From assembly GCA_047833645.1 (NCBI GenBank), contig CP181259.1, forward strand, positions 1,612,001 through 1,676,000: a stretch of DNA of 64,000 nt, given 5' to 3'. How positions within the stretch are numbered: position 1 is the stretch's first letter; each line of letters opens with the position of its first letter. Positions 17,214-26,042 of the stretch are shown piece by piece. This DNA is from Pseudolactococcus sp041800635 (GTDB lineage: Bacteria > Bacillota > Bacilli > Lactobacillales > Streptococcaceae). The notes below the pieces were generated by a model. That model did no database searches. It worked only from the letters and a program-made list of their open reading frames with translations, and was not told where the DNA came from. The translations under genes were made by a program, and so were the position numbers.

Positions 17214-18627
17214 GGCTCTTTGTCAACTGTAGTGGGTAGATGAAAAGCTAACACCTAGAGAGGACGAACTTCGTCCTCTCTTTCTTTATGTTCAATGCAA
17301 TCAAAATCCGTTTTTTAAAGTTTTCAAAGTTCCTGAAACCAAAGGCATTTCTCTTAATGACTTTGATGAGATTATTGGTAGCTTCCAGTTTGGCGTTTGA
17401 ATAAGGCAATTCCATGGCGTTTAAAACCTTGTCTTTATCCTTTAAAAATGTCTTCAATACCGTCTGGAAAATAGGATTAACGATGGCTATTTCCTGTTCG
17501 ATGAGGTCAAAGAAATGGTCTGAGTTCTTCTCTTGGAAATGAAATAAGAGAAGCTGATAGAGTTCATAGTGTTGTCGTAGTTCCTCGGAGAAAGACAGGA
17601 GTTTTTCTAGGATTTCCTTGTTAGTCAAATGCATTCGAAACATAGGGCGATAAAATCGTTTATCGCTGAGTTTACGGCTATCTTGTTGTATCAATTTCCA
17701 GTAACGTTTCAAGGCTCGGTATTCCTGCGATTTTCTGTCGAATTGATTCATAATTTGAATACGGACACGGTTCATAGCACGACTAAGGTGTTGCACGATA
17801 TGAAAGCGATCGAGTACAATTTTTGCATTTGGAAAAAGCTGTTTAGCAAGTTGATAATAGGGACTAAACATATCCATGGTAATCACTTTGACCCGATTTC
17901 TAACCTTTCTAGGATAGCGTAGAAAGTGGTTTCGGATGGTTGCTTGAGTTCTTCCGTCGAGAATGGCGATGATATTTAGGGAGTCGAAATCTTGAGCGAT
18001 GAAGCTCATTTTCCCCTTCTTGAAGGCATACTCGTCCCAACTCATCACCTCAGGTAGGGTATTCCAATCCGTTTCAAACTTGAACTCATTGAGCTTTCTC
18101 ATAACTGACGATGTTGAAATTGATAGCCTGTGTGCAATATGTTTCATTGCTTGATTTTCGATGAGTAATTGTGCGATTTTCTGGTTAACAGCGACAGAGA
18201 TTTGGTGGTTCTTCTTGACAAGAGGAGTTTCAGCGACCGCCATTTTTCCGCAATCTTTACACTTGAAACGACGCTTTCTAAGGCGGATAAGTAAAGGGTA
18301 GCCAGCAGTTTCTAGGTAGGGGATTTTAGAAGTTTTCTGGTAGTCGTACTTAGCCATTTGTCCCTTGCATTTTGGGCATTTAGGGGCTGTGTAGTCCAAG
18401 TGACCGTGGAGTTCTAAGTGAGTCCCCATATCATATTCATCAGTGATAGTGATATTTTTGTCTTTAATTCTGAGAAAATTTGTGATAAGATTTAGTTGTT
18501 CCATATGAGTCTTTCTAATGTGAGTTTCGTCGCTTTTCATTATAGGTCATATGGGACTTTTTTTCTACACTAAAAAAGGCTCCATAATCTCTACAGTGGA
18601 TTTACCCACTACAGAAATTATAGAGCC
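17214..18627 (-). mobile_element. complete ISL3-family insertion sequence
   Basis: Element of 1,414 bp with related terminal repeats starting GGCTCT and sharing CTGTAGTGGGTA, flanked by a perfect 8-bp duplication ATTTTTTG (17206-17213 and 18628-18635). Eight-base duplications are typical of this family. Removing the element and one repeat restores a stop codon for the neighbouring rpiR gene (…QQKI then TGA), so the insertion is recent and precise. Confidence 0.92.
17248..18504 (-). CDS. ISL3-family transposase
   Basis: Transposase of about 418 residues. An N-terminal zinc ribbon (CPKCKGQM then FKCKDCG) and a helix-turn-helix precede a DDE-type catalytic core (MSWDEYAF, ITMDMFSPY, LDRFHIVQHL and LEATNNLIKVIKRNAFGFRNF). 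The open frame extends 12 codons upstream, but MEQLNLITNFL is the usual family start. The gene is intact, so the element may be active. Confidence 0.93.
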   Translation of the reverse strand: MEQLNLITNFLRIKDKNITITDEYDMGTHLELHGHLDYTAPKCPKCKGQMAKYDYQKTSKIPYLETAGYPLLIRLRKRRFKCKDCGKMAVAETPLVKKNHQISVAVNQKIAQLLIENQAMKHIAHRLSISTSSVMRKLNEFKFETDWNTLPEVMSWDEYAFKKGKMSFIAQDFDSLNIIAILDGRTQATIRNHFLRYPRKVRNRVKVITMDMFSPYYQLAKQLFPNAKIVLDRFHIVQHLSRAMNRVRIQIMNQFDRKSQEYRALKRYWKLIQQDSRKLSDKRFYRPMFRMHLTNKEILEKLLSFSEELRQHYELYQLLLFHFQEKNSDHFFDLIEQEIAIVNPIFQTVLKTFLKDKDKVLNAMELPYSNAKLEATNNLIKVIKRNAFGFRNFENFKKRILIALNIKKERTKFVLSRC

Positions 18628-19306
18628 ATTTTTTGTTGGTATAATTTTTTACCGATTTTTTCAATGATTGAAATGACGGGGATTTGAGAGGTGATATCAT
18701 ATTTATCATTTCTGTATTGCGAAATGTAGTAAGAAATATTGAGATGGCTCATTTTTGAAATCGTTGAACTTTGATTATTTGTAATGGAAATAATTTGACA
18801 ATTTTTAGCCTTGAAATTATTGATATGTGTGATAATATCGCGACTTTTGCCAGAAACACTACAAATAATCACTACGGAATCGGAGTATAGATTTCCTTCA
18901 ATAGGATAGTGTGGATCGTCGATGTAGAGGCTCAGCTCGCCAATGGAAGAAAAAAACGCGCACCATATTTTGCCATGACGCCACTGTTGCCACTACCGAT
19001 AAAAATGGTTTGTTTGGCGTTCAAGATACTGGTTGTAATTTGATCAATTTGTTGATTAAAATCGTCACTATCACTTCTTTTCAAAAAATCAATGAGTTCA
19101 GCCGTATCATTTGTAAGATTATTTTGTGCTTTGCGCTGATTGAGCTGTTGCTTGTAGGACATTCTAAACTCAGTATAGCTTTCAAAGCCGATTTTTTTAC
19201 AAAATTTTAAGATACTCGTTGTTGACACATGGCTTTCGTGGGCTAGTTCTCGAATTTTCATGTAGGCAACTTTTTCTTTATTCTCTAAGATATAACTATA
19301 GGGCAC
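18618..19306 (-). pseudogene. RpiR-family regulator, frameshifted and truncated at both ends
   Basis: RpiR/MurR regulators combine an N-terminal helix-turn-helix with a SIS sugar-phosphate-binding domain. Here MKIRELAHESHVSTTSILKF is the DNA-binding part and IFIGSGNSGVMAKYGARFF then VVIICSVSGKSRDI belong to the SIS domain. The frame breaks near 18950: restoring one T to a seven-T run reads RFFSSIGELSLYIDDP and rejoins the halves. The first 30-40 residues are lost at the IS5-end palindrome at 19301, and the last codon was altered by the ISL3 insertion. Expected to be non-functional; it may once have regulated a sugar or amino-sugar gene nearby. Confidence 0.85.
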
Positions 19307-19377
19307 CTCTAATAACTACCAATTAATTCACCTCTTTCATTTAGAAGTGAATTAATTGGTAGTTATTAGAGGTGCCC
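19301..19377. repeat. 77-bp palindrome made of two IS5-like right ends
   Basis: Starts GGGCACCTCTAATAACTACC and ends with its complement, with one mismatch in about 34-bp arms around TTTCATTTA. Each arm equals the terminal 30-odd bases of the right end of the IS5-like copies at 25737, 34747 and 38719. It marks the join between rpiR and plasmid-derived DNA. Confidence 0.85.
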
Positions 19378-20589
19378 TAAATATATTGAGTCTAGTGATC
19401 TACCTGAAGTGGCTATCGACAATAGCCCTAAAAAGCCTTTTCAGTACTATCTTGCATCATATGAATATGATCATATTAAACAAGGAAAAACGTTCCTAGG
19501 CGACACAAGAGGGCTTTCTGAGGACACTATCACAACTTTTCGTTCTAAAGGGGTGTTAGCCCAAGCTAGGCTAAAAGGTTCTGATGGTATATTTGAACCT
19601 GTCCTTGTCTTTAAATTTTTAAATAAAGATAAAAAATCATTGGCTGTAGTCTGCAAGGTATTCACGAAAACTACTTACGACATGAACATGGTCGACTTAA
19701 AAAGGTGCTTGGTGATGGTTCTACTGGTCTCAATATTGATATTGGTACACCTGAACGACTTATATTTCTTGAAGCTCCTATTGACTTAATGAGCTACTAT
19801 GAGCTTAATAAAAATCGACTAGAAAACGTAAGACTTGTTTCAATGGACGGTTTAAAAGATACTACTATTTCAAGGCATCTATACGAACTTTTAGCTGAAA
19901 AAGAGGGGCTTACAGATATTAACCTTGATGATGCCAAAAAATTACTCCCTATTTTAGCAAATACAAACTTCTTTGAATTAGGTGCTAAGCGTGAATTGAT
20001 CACTTTAGCTGTAGATAATGATAAGGCAGGTTTGGGCTTTATTGAAAAGTTAAAAAATAAGAATATAAAATACAACATTGACTTGCCACCGCTTGAAAAC
20101 AATCAAGAAAAAATGGACTGGAACGATTTTTTGAAACAAAAAAAAGCCCTTGACCTAAGCCAAGAGCCTAACATTGGGAGCGGGACTTTTAACCGCACTT
20201 CGAGTTCTTTAGACAGTCAAGCTGTCAAGGAAGTACCCCAACCTGTTGAACAAGTTCAACCTACTTTTCCTACCAATGCTCAATTACATTTTAGCATTAC
20301 TAACCCTCAAAAGTCAATAAGAAAGCCCAGCTACTACAAAGCAAAACCTAAAGATTTGACAAAAATAAATAGATACGCATCTGTTATTCAAGACTCAGCT
20401 AAATGGTATGAAGATACTCTAGCAGGGTCTAAAATATCTTATTTGTATCTTGATCATGGTGAAATCAAAAATCTTGAAGTTGATTTACTCTTTGAATATG
20501 CGACAACTATTGAGCATTTAAAATCAATTTCTGATGATGATTTTGAAACTCTAAAAGATACAATCATCAAAATTGATTTAGTATCTTGA
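19378..20589 (+). pseudogene. LtrC-like toprim/primase-type plasmid protein, truncated and frameshifted
   Basis: Plasmid transfer protein resembling LtrC of lactococcal conjugative plasmids. The toprim-like core is visible: EPVLVFKFLNKDKKS, RLIFLEAPIDLMSYYEL, VRLVSMDGLK, LITLAVDNDKAGLGFIEKL and DLPPLENNQEKMDWNDFL. The 5' end is missing at the IS5-end palindrome. The frame changes near 19650, where AVV would continue as LQGIHENYLRHEHGRLKK in another frame, consistent with a short deletion. The C-terminal half (after 19705) is open to a normal stop. It precedes the mobilisation genes, the order known from pRS01-like regions. Confidence 0.75.
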
Positions 20590-20599
20590 TTTCAAAAAG

Positions 20600-20785
20600 G
20601 GGGATTGGGGAACACCCCAAAAATTTATAAAAAAGGTAGGAGTAGTCAATTTGACTATTCCTGACCTTTTTATAAAACAGCAAGTGGCTATCCACTTGCT
20701 AGTCCTGCCAGCCAGATAAAAAGTTTACCATGGTGTAACTGCATTGTAACAAATAAAAATTACTATTTAAGGAGTAAAAATTCCA
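20600..20785. other. putative origin of transfer
   Basis: Non-coding DNA upstream of the relaxosome genes with several inverted repeats: GGGGATTGGGGAACACCCC, AAAGGT.GGAGTAGTCAATTTGACTA.TCC.GACCTTT, and AGCAAGTGG..CCACTTGCT followed by AGTCCTGCC, similar to the nick region of MOBP plasmids. GTAACTGCATTGTAAC follows near the ltrF-like gene. Position and structure fit an oriT; the nick site is inferred. Confidence 0.55.
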
Positions 20786-21133
20786 ATGGATATAGTCAAA
20801 AGAGAACGTTATGTTCAAAAAATAATTCGTCTTACACCAACTGAAAATAACTACATTAAAAATAAAATGGATAATGCGGGTAGAAAAAATTTCAATTCCT
20901 TTGCACTTGAAATGTTAATACAGGGTCAAGTAAATATTGTCGATTTTAAATCTTTGAGCGACCTCAAAATTGCGATTGATAGGGTCGGAAAAAATGTCAA
21001 TCAGATCGCCAAAAAAGTAAATGAGAGTGGGGACGTTTCAAAAAATGATATTGATGAAACAAAAAATCTACTTAAGAAAATAGAAGCTGCTGTCTATCAA
21101 ACTATTCAAATAGAATATAAAAAATACAAATAA
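20786..21133 (+). CDS. MobC/LtrF-like relaxosome accessory protein
   Basis: 115-residue protein with an N-terminal ribbon-helix-helix-like stretch (IIRLTPTENNYIKNKMDNAG) and a helical C-terminus with DRVGKNVNQIAKKVNESG, the MobC signature. Such proteins bind oriT and help the relaxase nick. Good AAGGAG upstream. It is followed after 15 bases by the relaxase. Equivalent to LtrF of pRS01 by position and size; the match by name is inference. Confidence 0.8.
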   Translation: MDIVKRERYVQKIIRLTPTENNYIKNKMDNAGRKNFNSFALEMLIQGQVNIVDFKSLSDLKIAIDRVGKNVNQIAKKVNESGDVSKNDIDETKNLLKKIEAAVYQTIQIEYKKYK

Positions 21134-21148
21134 TGAAATGGGGTTATA

Positions 21149-22777
21149 ATGGTTGTTGTCGTTAAAACAATGCAAATAAAAACACCTGAACGTTTAACAA
21201 GGTCTGTCAAATATATTTTAAACCCTAAAAAAACAAATATACCTTATGTAGAAACTGAAAAAGATTTTCCAGTCACATTTACTGAAGATAAAAAAATGAC
21301 GCAATTGGTTTCAGGGCATCAAATTTCAAATGTAAATTATGCTGATCAAGAATTTTTTCTAACAAAGATAATGGCTAATGCTAGCAATGGCAATCCTGAT
21401 AATTCTGACATGAACAATCCTAATCGAGTAATGGCACATCATATTGTGCAATCATTTACCCCTGATGAAAACTTAACTCCTGAAGAAATTCATGAACTAG
21501 GGAGAAAAACAGTTTTAGAATTGACTGGTGGCGATCATGAGTTCATAGTAGCAACTTATGTTGACCAAGATCATATCCATAATCATATTATTTTTAATAC
21601 AACAAATTCTATAACCCTTAAAAAATTCAGATGGCAAAAGGGTACAGCGAAAAGTTTGAAGTATATTTCTGATAAACATGCGGACATTGCAGGTGCTAAT
21701 ATTTTAAGTAACACAATGAAAAACTCGTATAAGAAATATTCTGCCTATCAACGAAAAAATAATTTTAAAATTGAAATAAAGGAACGTTTAAATTTTTTAC
21801 TGAAGCACTCTACTTCTATTTCTGATTTTAAAGCAAAAGCTAAAGCTCTCAATCTGATAATTGATGATACAGGTAAAAATGTAAAGTATCGTCTTGCAGA
21901 TATGGAACAAAAAAGAAACACACGTGATGACACTCTCTCAAAACGTGGTAAATATTTTATATCTAATATTGAAAAAATTGTCTCTAAAAATGTTTCTGTA
22001 TTCTCTCAATCCGAAATAAAGAACGAATATGAAAAATTAAAGGTCGAAAAAAGTGATGATTTTGAAATGAAAACTTTAGTGGAAGATTGGCAGGTAAAAG
22101 AGGAAACAAAAAACGGTATTTATATTGACATTGATTATGGTCTACTTAATAGTGGAGCTATATTAGTACCCTCACACCAAGTCAATAAACTTGATGATGG
22201 CAACTATAATATTTTTATCAAGAAAAAAGATTTTTTCTATTTCACAAATTCTGATGATGCGACTAAAAATAAATTTATGACTGGTAACACAGTTGCTAAG
22301 CAATTGTCTCATGATAATCAGCATTTAGTGCTTCACAAAAATCAATATATATCAAAACTTGATCAGATCATCAAAGATTTTGAGTATCTCTCTTTAAAAG
22401 GTGTTTCAACTGGTCAACAGTTTTCAGATTTGAAAAATCAATTTGAAAAACAGGTTCATGAAACAGAAAAAGAACTGTCTGTTTTAGATGAAAAAATTTC
22501 TCGTCTGAACAAAATCATCAGTGCAATTGATGGTCTCAGTTCTGATGATTTGAGAAAAGTTGAAACTTCTGAAGCAATCCTATCAGACTTAAAAATTGAT
22601 AAATCGACTAAGAGAGGTGATCTAAATAAAACTATCGAGGAAGTGAAATTTGAAAGACAAGTGTTAAATGAACGATTTCATGACATTGTTGAGAAATATA
22701 AAACCTATCAGAGTGTCAAAGAAAATGTTAGAGATCGAGAAAATGATACTATCAAAAATAAAGAGGTCAAGAGGTAG
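21149..22777 (+). CDS. LtrB-like MOBP relaxase
   Basis: Relaxase that would nick oriT and lead the strand into a recipient. 542 residues: N-terminal domain with the three-histidine motif (DQDHIHNHIIFNT), an earlier MAHHIVQSF, and a long charged coiled-coil C-terminus. No stop or slip. The related gene ltrB of pRS01 hosts the Ll.LtrB group II intron at the codons for this histidine motif; here the site (…ATCCATAAT / CATATTATTTTTAAT, around 21583) is empty. With ltrC broken and no replication gene nearby, this is an integrated mobilisation segment. Confidence 0.88.
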   Translation: MVVVVKTMQIKTPERLTRSVKYILNPKKTNIPYVETEKDFPVTFTEDKKMTQLVSGHQISNVNYADQEFFLTKIMANASNGNPDNSDMNNPNRVMAHHIVQSFTPDENLTPEEIHELGRKTVLELTGGDHEFIVATYVDQDHIHNHIIFNTTNSITLKKFRWQKGTAKSLKYISDKHADIAGANILSNTMKNSYKKYSAYQRKNNFKIEIKERLNFLLKHSTSISDFKAKAKALNLIIDDTGKNVKYRLADMEQKRNTRDDTLSKRGKYFISNIEKIVSKNVSVFSQSEIKNEYEKLKVEKSDDFEMKTLVEDWQVKEETKNGIYIDIDYGLLNSGAILVPSHQVNKLDDGNYNIFIKKKDFFYFTNSDDATKNKFMTGNTVAKQLSHDNQHLVLHKNQYISKLDQIIKDFEYLSLKGVSTGQQFSDLKNQFEKQVHETEKELSVLDEKISRLNKIISAIDGLSSDDLRKVETSEAILSDLKIDKSTKRGDLNKTIEEVKFERQVLNERFHDIVEKYKTYQSVKENVRDRENDTIKNKEVKR

Positions 22778-22909
22778 CCATTGTCGCCAAAATTTAAACC
22801 AGGAATCAGCCTGCAGGTTTGTAAACGTGGCGACATTTAAAAGTTGTCGCCTAATTCTGTTCTTGGTTATTGATCGACGTGCCTGAAGTTTGGCGACAAA
22901 ATATCTTTG

Positions 22910-22938
22910 TTGACTAATTTACTTTATATCAGTATAAT
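22910..22938 (+). promoter_or_regulatory. promoter of antisense RNA, toxin locus 1
   Basis: TTGACT (22910-22915), 17 bases, TATAAT (22933-22938). Confidence 0.75.
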
Positions 22939-22944
22939 GTAGGT

Positions 22945-23069
22945 ATAAAGTAAAAAAAAGAACGTGCGCTAACACGTTCCCAGTAGAACCGTTTAAGACG
23001 GTAGCCTAGTTAAAATTACAAAAAAGCAATCGTTAACTCGCTAAAGTTAAAAGACGATTACTTTTTTTT
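22945..23069 (+). ncRNA. predicted antisense RNA of type I toxin locus 1
   Basis: Predicted transcript of about 125 bases from the promoter at 22910 to a terminator at 23024-23069 (AAG.AATCGT with ACGATTACTT and eight T). It runs opposite to the 3' part of the toxin mRNA and stops at the toxin stop codon, as in TxpA/RatA-type systems. It contains TTAAGACGGTAGCC (22993-23006), which also occurs nearly unchanged in the 5' leader of the toxin mRNA. Confidence 0.7.
22952..22980 (-). terminator. terminator of toxin mRNA, locus 1
   Basis: GAACGTG..CACGTTC hairpin with a long T-run on the minus strand. Confidence 0.75.
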
Positions 23070-23162
23070 GTCATTTTTAAGCAGTTTAACAACTAAGCTA
23101 ATCAAAGCAATGGTAAACATACCAAAGCCTAATATCACTTGAATTGTCTCATATGCGGACAA
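23058..23162 (-). CDS. holin-like type I toxin (TxpA/Hol_Tox family)
   Basis: 34-residue hydrophobic peptide beginning MSAYETIQVILGFGMFTIAL and ending KLLKNDKKK, one membrane helix with a basic tail. This is the putative holin-like toxin family; overproduction is expected to harm the membrane. The start is TTG, inside a short upstream reading frame. Toxin mRNA should run from a -10 at 23257-23262 to the terminator at 22952, about 300 bases, with long untranslated ends. A near-identical arrangement is present at 58,684-59,013. Confidence 0.82.
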   Translation of the reverse strand: MSAYETIQVILGFGMFTIALISLVVKLLKNDKKK

Positions 23163-23203
23163 ACAGGCATCTCCTCTCTATAGATTTTGATGTTTACTTT
23201 CAT
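23135..23203 (-). CDS. short upstream frame overlapping toxin 1 start
   Basis: 22-codon frame with GGTGG eight bases before its ATG; it contains KIYREEMPVCPH and ends inside the toxin gene, overlapping its TTG start in another frame. The copy at 58,730 has QIYRKDMPICQH in the same place, so the frame is conserved. Likely role: translational coupling or delay of toxin synthesis (inference). Confidence 0.5.
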   Translation of the reverse strand: MKVNIKIYREEMPVCPHMRQFK

Positions 23204-23354
23204 AAGCATCACCACCTTTCAAAGATAGCCACCGTCTTAACTTTTCTACAAGTGATATTATACCATAATATCCGCAAGCAATTAATTTTGATTTAAGCTT
23301 ACCATACTATAATAAAGTCATTCCTAAAATATTTTTTCATAAAAACTCCCAAAT

Positions 23355-23385
23355 AAAAAGGCTATCACTAGCCTTTTATTTTTTT
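23355..23385. terminator. bidirectional terminator beyond galM
   Basis: AAAAGGCT..AGCCTTTT with T-runs on both sides, 50 bases past the galM stop. Confidence 0.7.
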
Positions 23386-23432
23386 GCTTTCTTCAGTTGC
23401 TGCGTTTTATACTGATGATTGTTTTGACCATT

Positions 23433-24437
23433 TTAGCTGACTCCAAATCTATAGTGAATTGTCTTTGACACTTTCTCATCTGGTAGAAGTGCGATGCTGC
23501 CCCATTCTGGATGATGCGGTAAATCCGGCAACTCCTGAAATTCAATCGCTAACCCCAGTTCTTTTGCCATCGGATGATCATTCACTTGAGTATCCCGATC
23601 CCACGCACTGACGCTATAAATGATCACACTCCTAGCCTCGCTCGTCACGTCTAGTCGTCTACCACTTGCTTTATCGTACAGGGTAACATGGTGGTCACCC
23701 GCATGGTCATCGAAAACAAAAGCTGTATCTAAGCCACTCGGAAGCGCATTTAGCGCATTTTCTACTGGTTTAGCTGTCGTGAAGTCGTAGGGCGTCTCTG
23801 CTACTGGTAAAAATAGTCCTGTCGGAATTAACTCGGCATCTGTGTCCAGAATGTGATCAGCTGAAATTTCAAGGATTTGTTGTCGAATATCTGTTTTCAA
23901 CTCACCACTAAGGTTAAAGTAGCCATGATTGGTTGGATTAAAGAAGGTAGCAACTGGCGACTCTCCTGTGAAGGTAATGCTGAGCTGATTGTCGATTAGG
24001 TGATAAATAACCTGGGCAGCAATCGGACCAGGGAAACCAGATTTGTGATCGATATAACTGAAAGTAACAGTGATCTCGTCATCGCTTTCTTGCCAATCTA
24101 AATCCCACTCTTGGAATGACCAGCCTTGAGAGCCACTATGAAGCGAATTTGTATTGTCGTTAACTTCTAAGCTTAGGTCACCAATTTGTGCTTGTTTAAT
24201 CCGGCCCGCGACTGGTCCTACAGTGGCCCCAAAATACTGTAAATCAGTGGCTAATGCGGATATTGGTGTCACATTTAGAACGACATTTTCAGCAATACCC
24301 TGCCTATCTTTAGCCAAGACACGATACAAATGTGCCCCATAGGCGACTAATTCAACTGTCAGACTGGCATTCTCCAATCTGACCAACTGGGTTGTTTTTC
24401 CCTCACCCATGCTAACTTTTTCGACTCTTACACTCAT
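23433..24437 (-). CDS. galM: aldose 1-epimerase (galactose mutarotase)
   Basis: Interconverts alpha and beta anomers of hexoses, feeding the Leloir pathway. Catalytic His lies in FFNPTNHGYFNLSG and catalytic Glu in AIEFQELPDLP; GPVAGRIK and GLDTAFVFDD are further family sequences. 334 residues, complete. ATG follows GAAAGGG. No other galactose gene is nearby. An IS5-like element begins 100 bases upstream, so the original promoter may be changed. The gene is probably old backbone between mobile segments. Confidence 0.92.
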   Translation of the reverse strand: MSVRVEKVSMGEGKTTQLVRLENASLTVELVAYGAHLYRVLAKDRQGIAENVVLNVTPISALATDLQYFGATVGPVAGRIKQAQIGDLSLEVNDNTNSLHSGSQGWSFQEWDLDWQESDDEITVTFSYIDHKSGFPGPIAAQVIYHLIDNQLSITFTGESPVATFFNPTNHGYFNLSGELKTDIRQQILEISADHILDTDAELIPTGLFLPVAETPYDFTTAKPVENALNALPSGLDTAFVFDDHAGDHHVTLYDKASGRRLDVTSEARSVIIYSVSAWDRDTQVNDHPMAKELGLAIEFQELPDLPHHPEWGSIALLPDEKVSKTIHYRFGVS

Positions 24438-24537
24438 ATTTTTTCCCTTTCTGCGATTTCACTTCATGAAATCTTGAAACTTGCCATCCGCTCGAATGGT
24501 AACCTGACACTTTAATTGTAACACTTTACTAGGTTAA

Positions 24538-25737
24538 GGGCACCTCTAAAAACGTATGAAAAGAGGTATAATAGATTAAAAATAAGCTAACGAGGTATTG
24601 AAGATGAATTTATTTGGAGATAGCGACTATCTTGAAAAATTAAGTTTAAAAGGAGACCCTCTTGAGCGGCTAGAAAAAGTGGTTGATTTCGAGTGTTTTC
24701 GCCCAACTCTTAACCGGATTTTTAAGTATGATTTAAAAAACAAATCTCATGGTGGTAGACCGCCCTATGACCTTGTTTTAATGTTGAAAATTCTAATTTT
24801 ACAACGCTTATACAATCTATCTGATGATGCAATGGAATATCAAATGATTGACCGGATTTCGTTTAGAAGATTCCTTAAGATTGATGACAAGGTACCAGAC
24901 GCAAAGACTATCTGGAACTTTAGAAATCAGCTATCAAAATCTAATAGAGGGAACTGGCTTTTTTCTGCCTTTCAAGAAAAACTTGAATCACAAGGGATGA
25001 TCGCTCATAAAGGACAGATTGTTGATGCAACATTCATAGAGGCGCCTAAACAACGTAATCCAAAAGACGAAAATGAATTGATTAAAGCAAATAGGGTACC
25101 AGTGAATTGGACGAAGAACAAAAGAGCACAGAAGGATACAGCTGCTCGCTGGACAATTAAAGGTAATGAGAGACACTATGGCTACAAAAATCATATTGCT
25201 ATAGATACCAAATCAAAATTCGTAAAGAATTATCAAACAACGCCTGCAAATGTGCATGATTCTCAAGTAATAGGCGTTCTTGTTGATCCCGATGAGATCA
25301 CCTTAGCAGACTCAGCTTATCAAAATCAAGCAACACCTAAAGGTGCTGAACTTTTTACCTGTCTTAAAAACACACGTTGTAAATCTCTTAAGGCAGACGA
25401 TAAAATGTTTAATAAAATCATTTCGAAAATACGTGTCCGTATTGAACATGTATTTGGCTTTGTTGAAAATTCAATGCATGGTTCTAGTTTACGTTCTATT
25501 GGATTCGATCGAGCTGTTTTAAATACTGACCTTACAAATCTGACTTATAACTTATTGAGGTACGAACAAATTAAACGTTTAAATCTCAAAACATGGAGGT
25601 AATCTGTCTAAAATAAGAATAAACAGTCAAGTGGCGTCTGTAACATAAAGAAAAACACAGTAGACTATGCTTAGTTTTCTGTGTTTTTTTCTAATTTCAT
25701 TTAGAGGTGAATTAATTGGTAGTTATTAGAGGTGCCC
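24538..25737 (+). mobile_element. IS5-family element, copy A
   Basis: 1,200 bp bounded by GGGCACCTCTAA and TTAGAGGTGCCC. It carries its own -10, transposase gene and a terminator (AAAACACAG..CTGTGTTTT) near the right end. Flanks differ (TTAA left, TTTA right) and the right end runs directly into a broken IS3 element, which suggests later recombination. Confidence 0.92.
24604..25602 (+). CDS. IS5-family transposase, copy A
   Basis: 332-residue DDE transposase: an N-terminal DUF772-type domain (SHGGRPPYDLVLMLKILILQ, YQMIDRISFRRFL), then VDATFIEAP, LADSAYQ and RVRIEHVFGFVE holding the catalytic D, D and E. ATG preceded by GAGG eight bases upstream, rather than the TTG two codons earlier. Intact; differs from copy B by only a few bases. 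Confidence 0.93.
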   Translation: MNLFGDSDYLEKLSLKGDPLERLEKVVDFECFRPTLNRIFKYDLKNKSHGGRPPYDLVLMLKILILQRLYNLSDDAMEYQMIDRISFRRFLKIDDKVPDAKTIWNFRNQLSKSNRGNWLFSAFQEKLESQGMIAHKGQIVDATFIEAPKQRNPKDENELIKANRVPVNWTKNKRAQKDTAARWTIKGNERHYGYKNHIAIDTKSKFVKNYQTTPANVHDSQVIGVLVDPDEITLADSAYQNQATPKGAELFTCLKNTRCKSLKADDKMFNKIISKIRVRIEHVFGFVENSMHGSSLRSIGFDRAVLNTDLTNLTYNLLRYEQIKRLNLKTWR

Positions 25738-26025
25738 TTTATATTTATAACGGCTTCCCTTGGCATAAAGTCCCATCAAGTGCATCAGTTTTCCAACACG
25801 TTTCGTGTTGGTCATAATACCAGTATTATGAAGTACCTTGGTAATTCTAACCGCACCATAGCGTCCCTTATGCTCATGAAAGACAGCTTTTATCTTCTCT
25901 GAGAGAATTTCTCTCTCCACTTGTTGTTTTGAAGGATGACGATGCATGTATTCATAGAAACCTGAGCGAGAAACCTTAAGAACTTTTACTGCATGCTTAA
26001 TTTTTATCTTCCCATGATGTTTCAA
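25738..26025 (-). pseudogene. IS3-family OrfB, C-terminus lost
   Basis: Only about the first 95 residues remain: VSRSGFYEYMHRHPSKQQVEREILSEKI and GRYGAVRITKVLHN, the helix-turn-helix start of IS3/IS150-type transposases. The catalytic DDE core is missing because the IS5-like copy A abuts at 25737. Not functional. Confidence 0.88.
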
Positions 26026-26042
26026 GAGAAATTCAAAACGTT

